Assembly (NCBI GenBank): GCA_046081125.1
Contig: JBJTVH010000080.1
Location: forward strand, 1-40,050
From: JBEIFW01 sp046081125
Lineage (GTDB): Bacteria > Actinomycetota > Acidimicrobiia > Acidimicrobiales > Ilumatobacteraceae
DNA: 40,050 bases
Direction of reading: 5' to 3'
This document shows, one piece after another, positions 38,757 through 40,050 of the stretch (its first letter is position 1; every line of letters starts with the position of its first letter). A model generated the notes under the pieces. It made no database searches and was not told the DNA's origin. It saw only the letters and a program-made list of their open reading frames with translations. Made by a program: the position numbers and the translations under genes.

Positions 38757-39830
38757 ATGGCGGGCGACGGTGAGCTCCTCATCGAGCGGCTGCTCCGGGT
38801 AATCGACGAGGGCCGGCGGACCGCCACCTACAAGCTGGCCCTCCTGCTCGCGCTCGTCGACACGTGCGCGTTCCACCCCGGCGCCGACGAGTTGGCCACC
38901 CACGACCTCGCCGTTCGGGTCGTCGAGCTTTACTACCCGCAGAGCCGCAGCTACGCGGCGGCCGACGGCGTGGCCCGGGAACTGCGCCAGATCTCGATGA
39001 AGGCCTCGTCGCCGTTGCGTCACGTGTTGGCGCTGCGGATCGCCGCCGAAGCGGCGGGCTGCCGTTCCGTGGCCGAAGCCGCCCGCCGGCTCCCCGACCG
39101 GTACGCGGCCACCGTCGACGCCGTCGAGGACACCTTCGTGCGGTACCCGATCCCGCTGCTGCAGGCGGTCGGCACCACGGTCGTGCCATTCCTCTACGAC
39201 CTCGACTGGACCGAGGGAACCTCGGCCCGCACCCTGCGCCGCACCGGGCGCGACCGTGTCCGGCTGCGACCCGGCGTCGCCGAGCGTCTCGTGCAACTCG
39301 GTCCGTTGCTGCGGCCCCTAATCGAGCTGCACTGGACGCGCGACGTCGCGCGCTGGTCCCGCGTCGCTGTCGAGGACGACCACCTTCGGGCCCACCTGTT
39401 CGGCGCCACCCGCGCCGCGTTCCCCGCCGCCGTGCGCGACGGCCTCGCCGCTCTGCAGGACGGTCGCTGCTTCTACTGCGACGCCCCGCTGCCGCGCGCC
39501 TGCGACGTCGACCACTTCCTGCCGTGGTCGCGCTGGCCCAACGACGCCGTGGAGAACCTCGTGGTCGCCGACCGCTGCAACCGGGACAAGAGCGATCACC
39601 TCGTCGCCCCGGCCCACCTGGAGCGCTGGGTCGAGCGGTTCGCCCGTTCGACCGAGTTGCTCGGCCTGGCCGGGCACGCCGGGTGGGAGACCGACCCGGC
39701 CCGCAGCGCCGGTCTGGTCCGCAGCACGTACGGGCTGTTGCCCGCGGGCACCCCGCTGTGGCGCCGGCGGCGGGAGTTCGAGCGGGCCGACGACACGCTC
39801 GGCGCGCTCGTCGGTCGGCTCACCCCGTGA
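38757..39830 (+). CDS. HNH endonuclease domain protein
   Basis: 357-aa protein. The N-terminal ~230 residues are helical and unrecognised (AGDGELLIERLLRVIDEGRRTATYK...). The HNH domain lies at about 240-290: CFYCDAPL (first CxxC), CDVDHFLPWSRW (catalytic DH), ENLVVADRCNRDKSDHL (Asn and the Cys/His of the zinc knuckle). This is the beta-beta-alpha-metal nuclease fold of McrA/Cas9-type HNH enzymes. It is a single gene without methyltransferase or other partner, 7 bp after the SDR, so it may ride on that transcript. A defence or DNA-repair role is plausible but unproven. Confidence 0.85.
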   Translation: MAGDGELLIERLLRVIDEGRRTATYKLALLLALVDTCAFHPGADELATHDLAVRVVELYYPQSRSYAAADGVARELRQISMKASSPLRHVLALRIAAEAAGCRSVAEAARRLPDRYAATVDAVEDTFVRYPIPLLQAVGTTVVPFLYDLDWTEGTSARTLRRTGRDRVRLRPGVAERLVQLGPLLRPLIELHWTRDVARWSRVAVEDDHLRAHLFGATRAAFPAAVRDGLAALQDGRCFYCDAPLPRACDVDHFLPWSRWPNDAVENLVVADRCNRDKSDHLVAPAHLERWVERFARSTELLGLAGHAGWETDPARSAGLVRSTYGLLPAGTPLWRRRREFERADDTLGALVGRLTP

Positions 39831-39848
39831 CGTTGCGCCGGTGCGAGC

Positions 39849-40050
39849 TCACCACCGCCAGGTCATCGTGTGGTCCACGGGACGGCCCGGCTCGGCGAGC
39901 ACCGGGGCGAGGGTGATCGCGTCGGGCGGCCCGGACTGCGGCTCGACGCACAGCGCGTGGGTCGGCTCGTCGTAGATCACCCAGTGGTCGCAACTCGACG
40001 AGATCGTGACCGCACACCCGTCGGGCCAGTGCAGCACCGGATCGGCGGGC
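39849..40050 (-). CDS. Aldose 1-epimerase-like protein, C-terminal part (cut by right edge)
   Basis: The last ~66 codons of a gene entering from the right. VIYDEPTHALCVEPQSGPPDA matches the conserved end of aldose 1-epimerases (galactose mutarotase fold), including the Glu of CVEPQSG that acts as general base. The N-terminal part with the catalytic histidine is outside the window. It converges with the HNH gene across 18 bp. Confidence 0.85.
   Translation of the reverse strand, partial: PADPVLHWPDGCAVTISSSCDHWVIYDEPTHALCVEPQSGPPDAITLAPVLAEPGRPVDHTMTWRW

Noticed and set aside
36446..38827. Long minus-strand open frame spanning the SDR gene
   Set aside because: Arg/Gly/Pro-rich translation with no family similarity; the plus-strand SDR has complete motifs.
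1..40050. tRNA, rRNA, CRISPR arrays, IS elements, integrases
   Set aside because: None could be recognised by motif on either strand; a tRNAscan or ISfinder search would be needed to exclude small ones.

Overview
The window looks like chromosome of a high-GC actinobacterium. Base composition is roughly 70% G+C, GTG starts are common, one lipoprotein has an actinobacterial-style lipobox, and MurA carries the Asp form of its active site known from mycobacteria. The mix (PII/GlnD pair, MeaB, two crotonases, PilM/EssC-like proteins, tandem amidohydrolases) would fit Acidimicrobiia such as Ilumatobacter or Iamia, but that is inference. I saw no rRNA, tRNA, CRISPR array, transposase or integrase.

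Layout. 1-4296 (minus): alpha-glucan phosphorylase (cut by the left edge), a GT4 glycosyltransferase and a 2H phosphoesterase, probably alpha-glucan metabolism. 4297-4562: a hairpin-rich non-coding stretch. 4563-7309: a lipoprotein coupled to a PanE/ApbA-type reductase, and a divergent EEP-family hydrolase. 7321-10060 (minus): glnB-glnD nitrogen signalling pair, without amtB next to it. 10178-10960: an atypical crotonase. 10945-16182: the most unusual part, a large EssC-like FtsK-family protein whose nucleotide-binding motifs and membrane segments are eroded, coupled to a PilM/Hsp70-fold-like protein, with an OmpA-domain membrane protein divergent from both. 16183-19973: canonical enoyl-CoA hydratase, MeaB, NifU-type Fe-S protein, a 60-aa membrane protein and MurA.

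20009-24604: MFS transporter, a CaCA-type cation exchanger split into two frames, an alpha/beta hydrolase, a C-terminal J-domain protein and a zinc-ribbon protein with an internal duplication. 24631-32109 (minus): a tightly packed five-gene run, GT4 glycosyltransferase, SAM methyltransferase, alpha/alpha-barrel (prenyltransferase-like) protein, S9 peptidase and an acyltransferase-3/serine hydrolase fusion, suggestive of envelope or glycolipid work. 32122-38749: a catabolic block with an alpha/beta hydrolase carrying an extra N-terminal domain, two tandem amidohydrolase-2 paralogues, a D-aminoacylase-type amidohydrolase and a divergent SDR. The divergent intergenic region has two pairs of GGTACC sites, each pair spaced exactly 20 bp and each overlapping a predicted promoter. 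38757-40050: a stand-alone HNH endonuclease and the end of an aldose 1-epimerase-like gene.

Two window-wide patterns stand out. Twelve genes have a TANNNT hexamer ending only 6-9 nt before the start codon, as expected for leaderless transcripts; this was used to choose several starts. All six convergent gene pairs are separated by at most 22 bp or overlap. No recognisable transcriptional regulator gene lies in the window.
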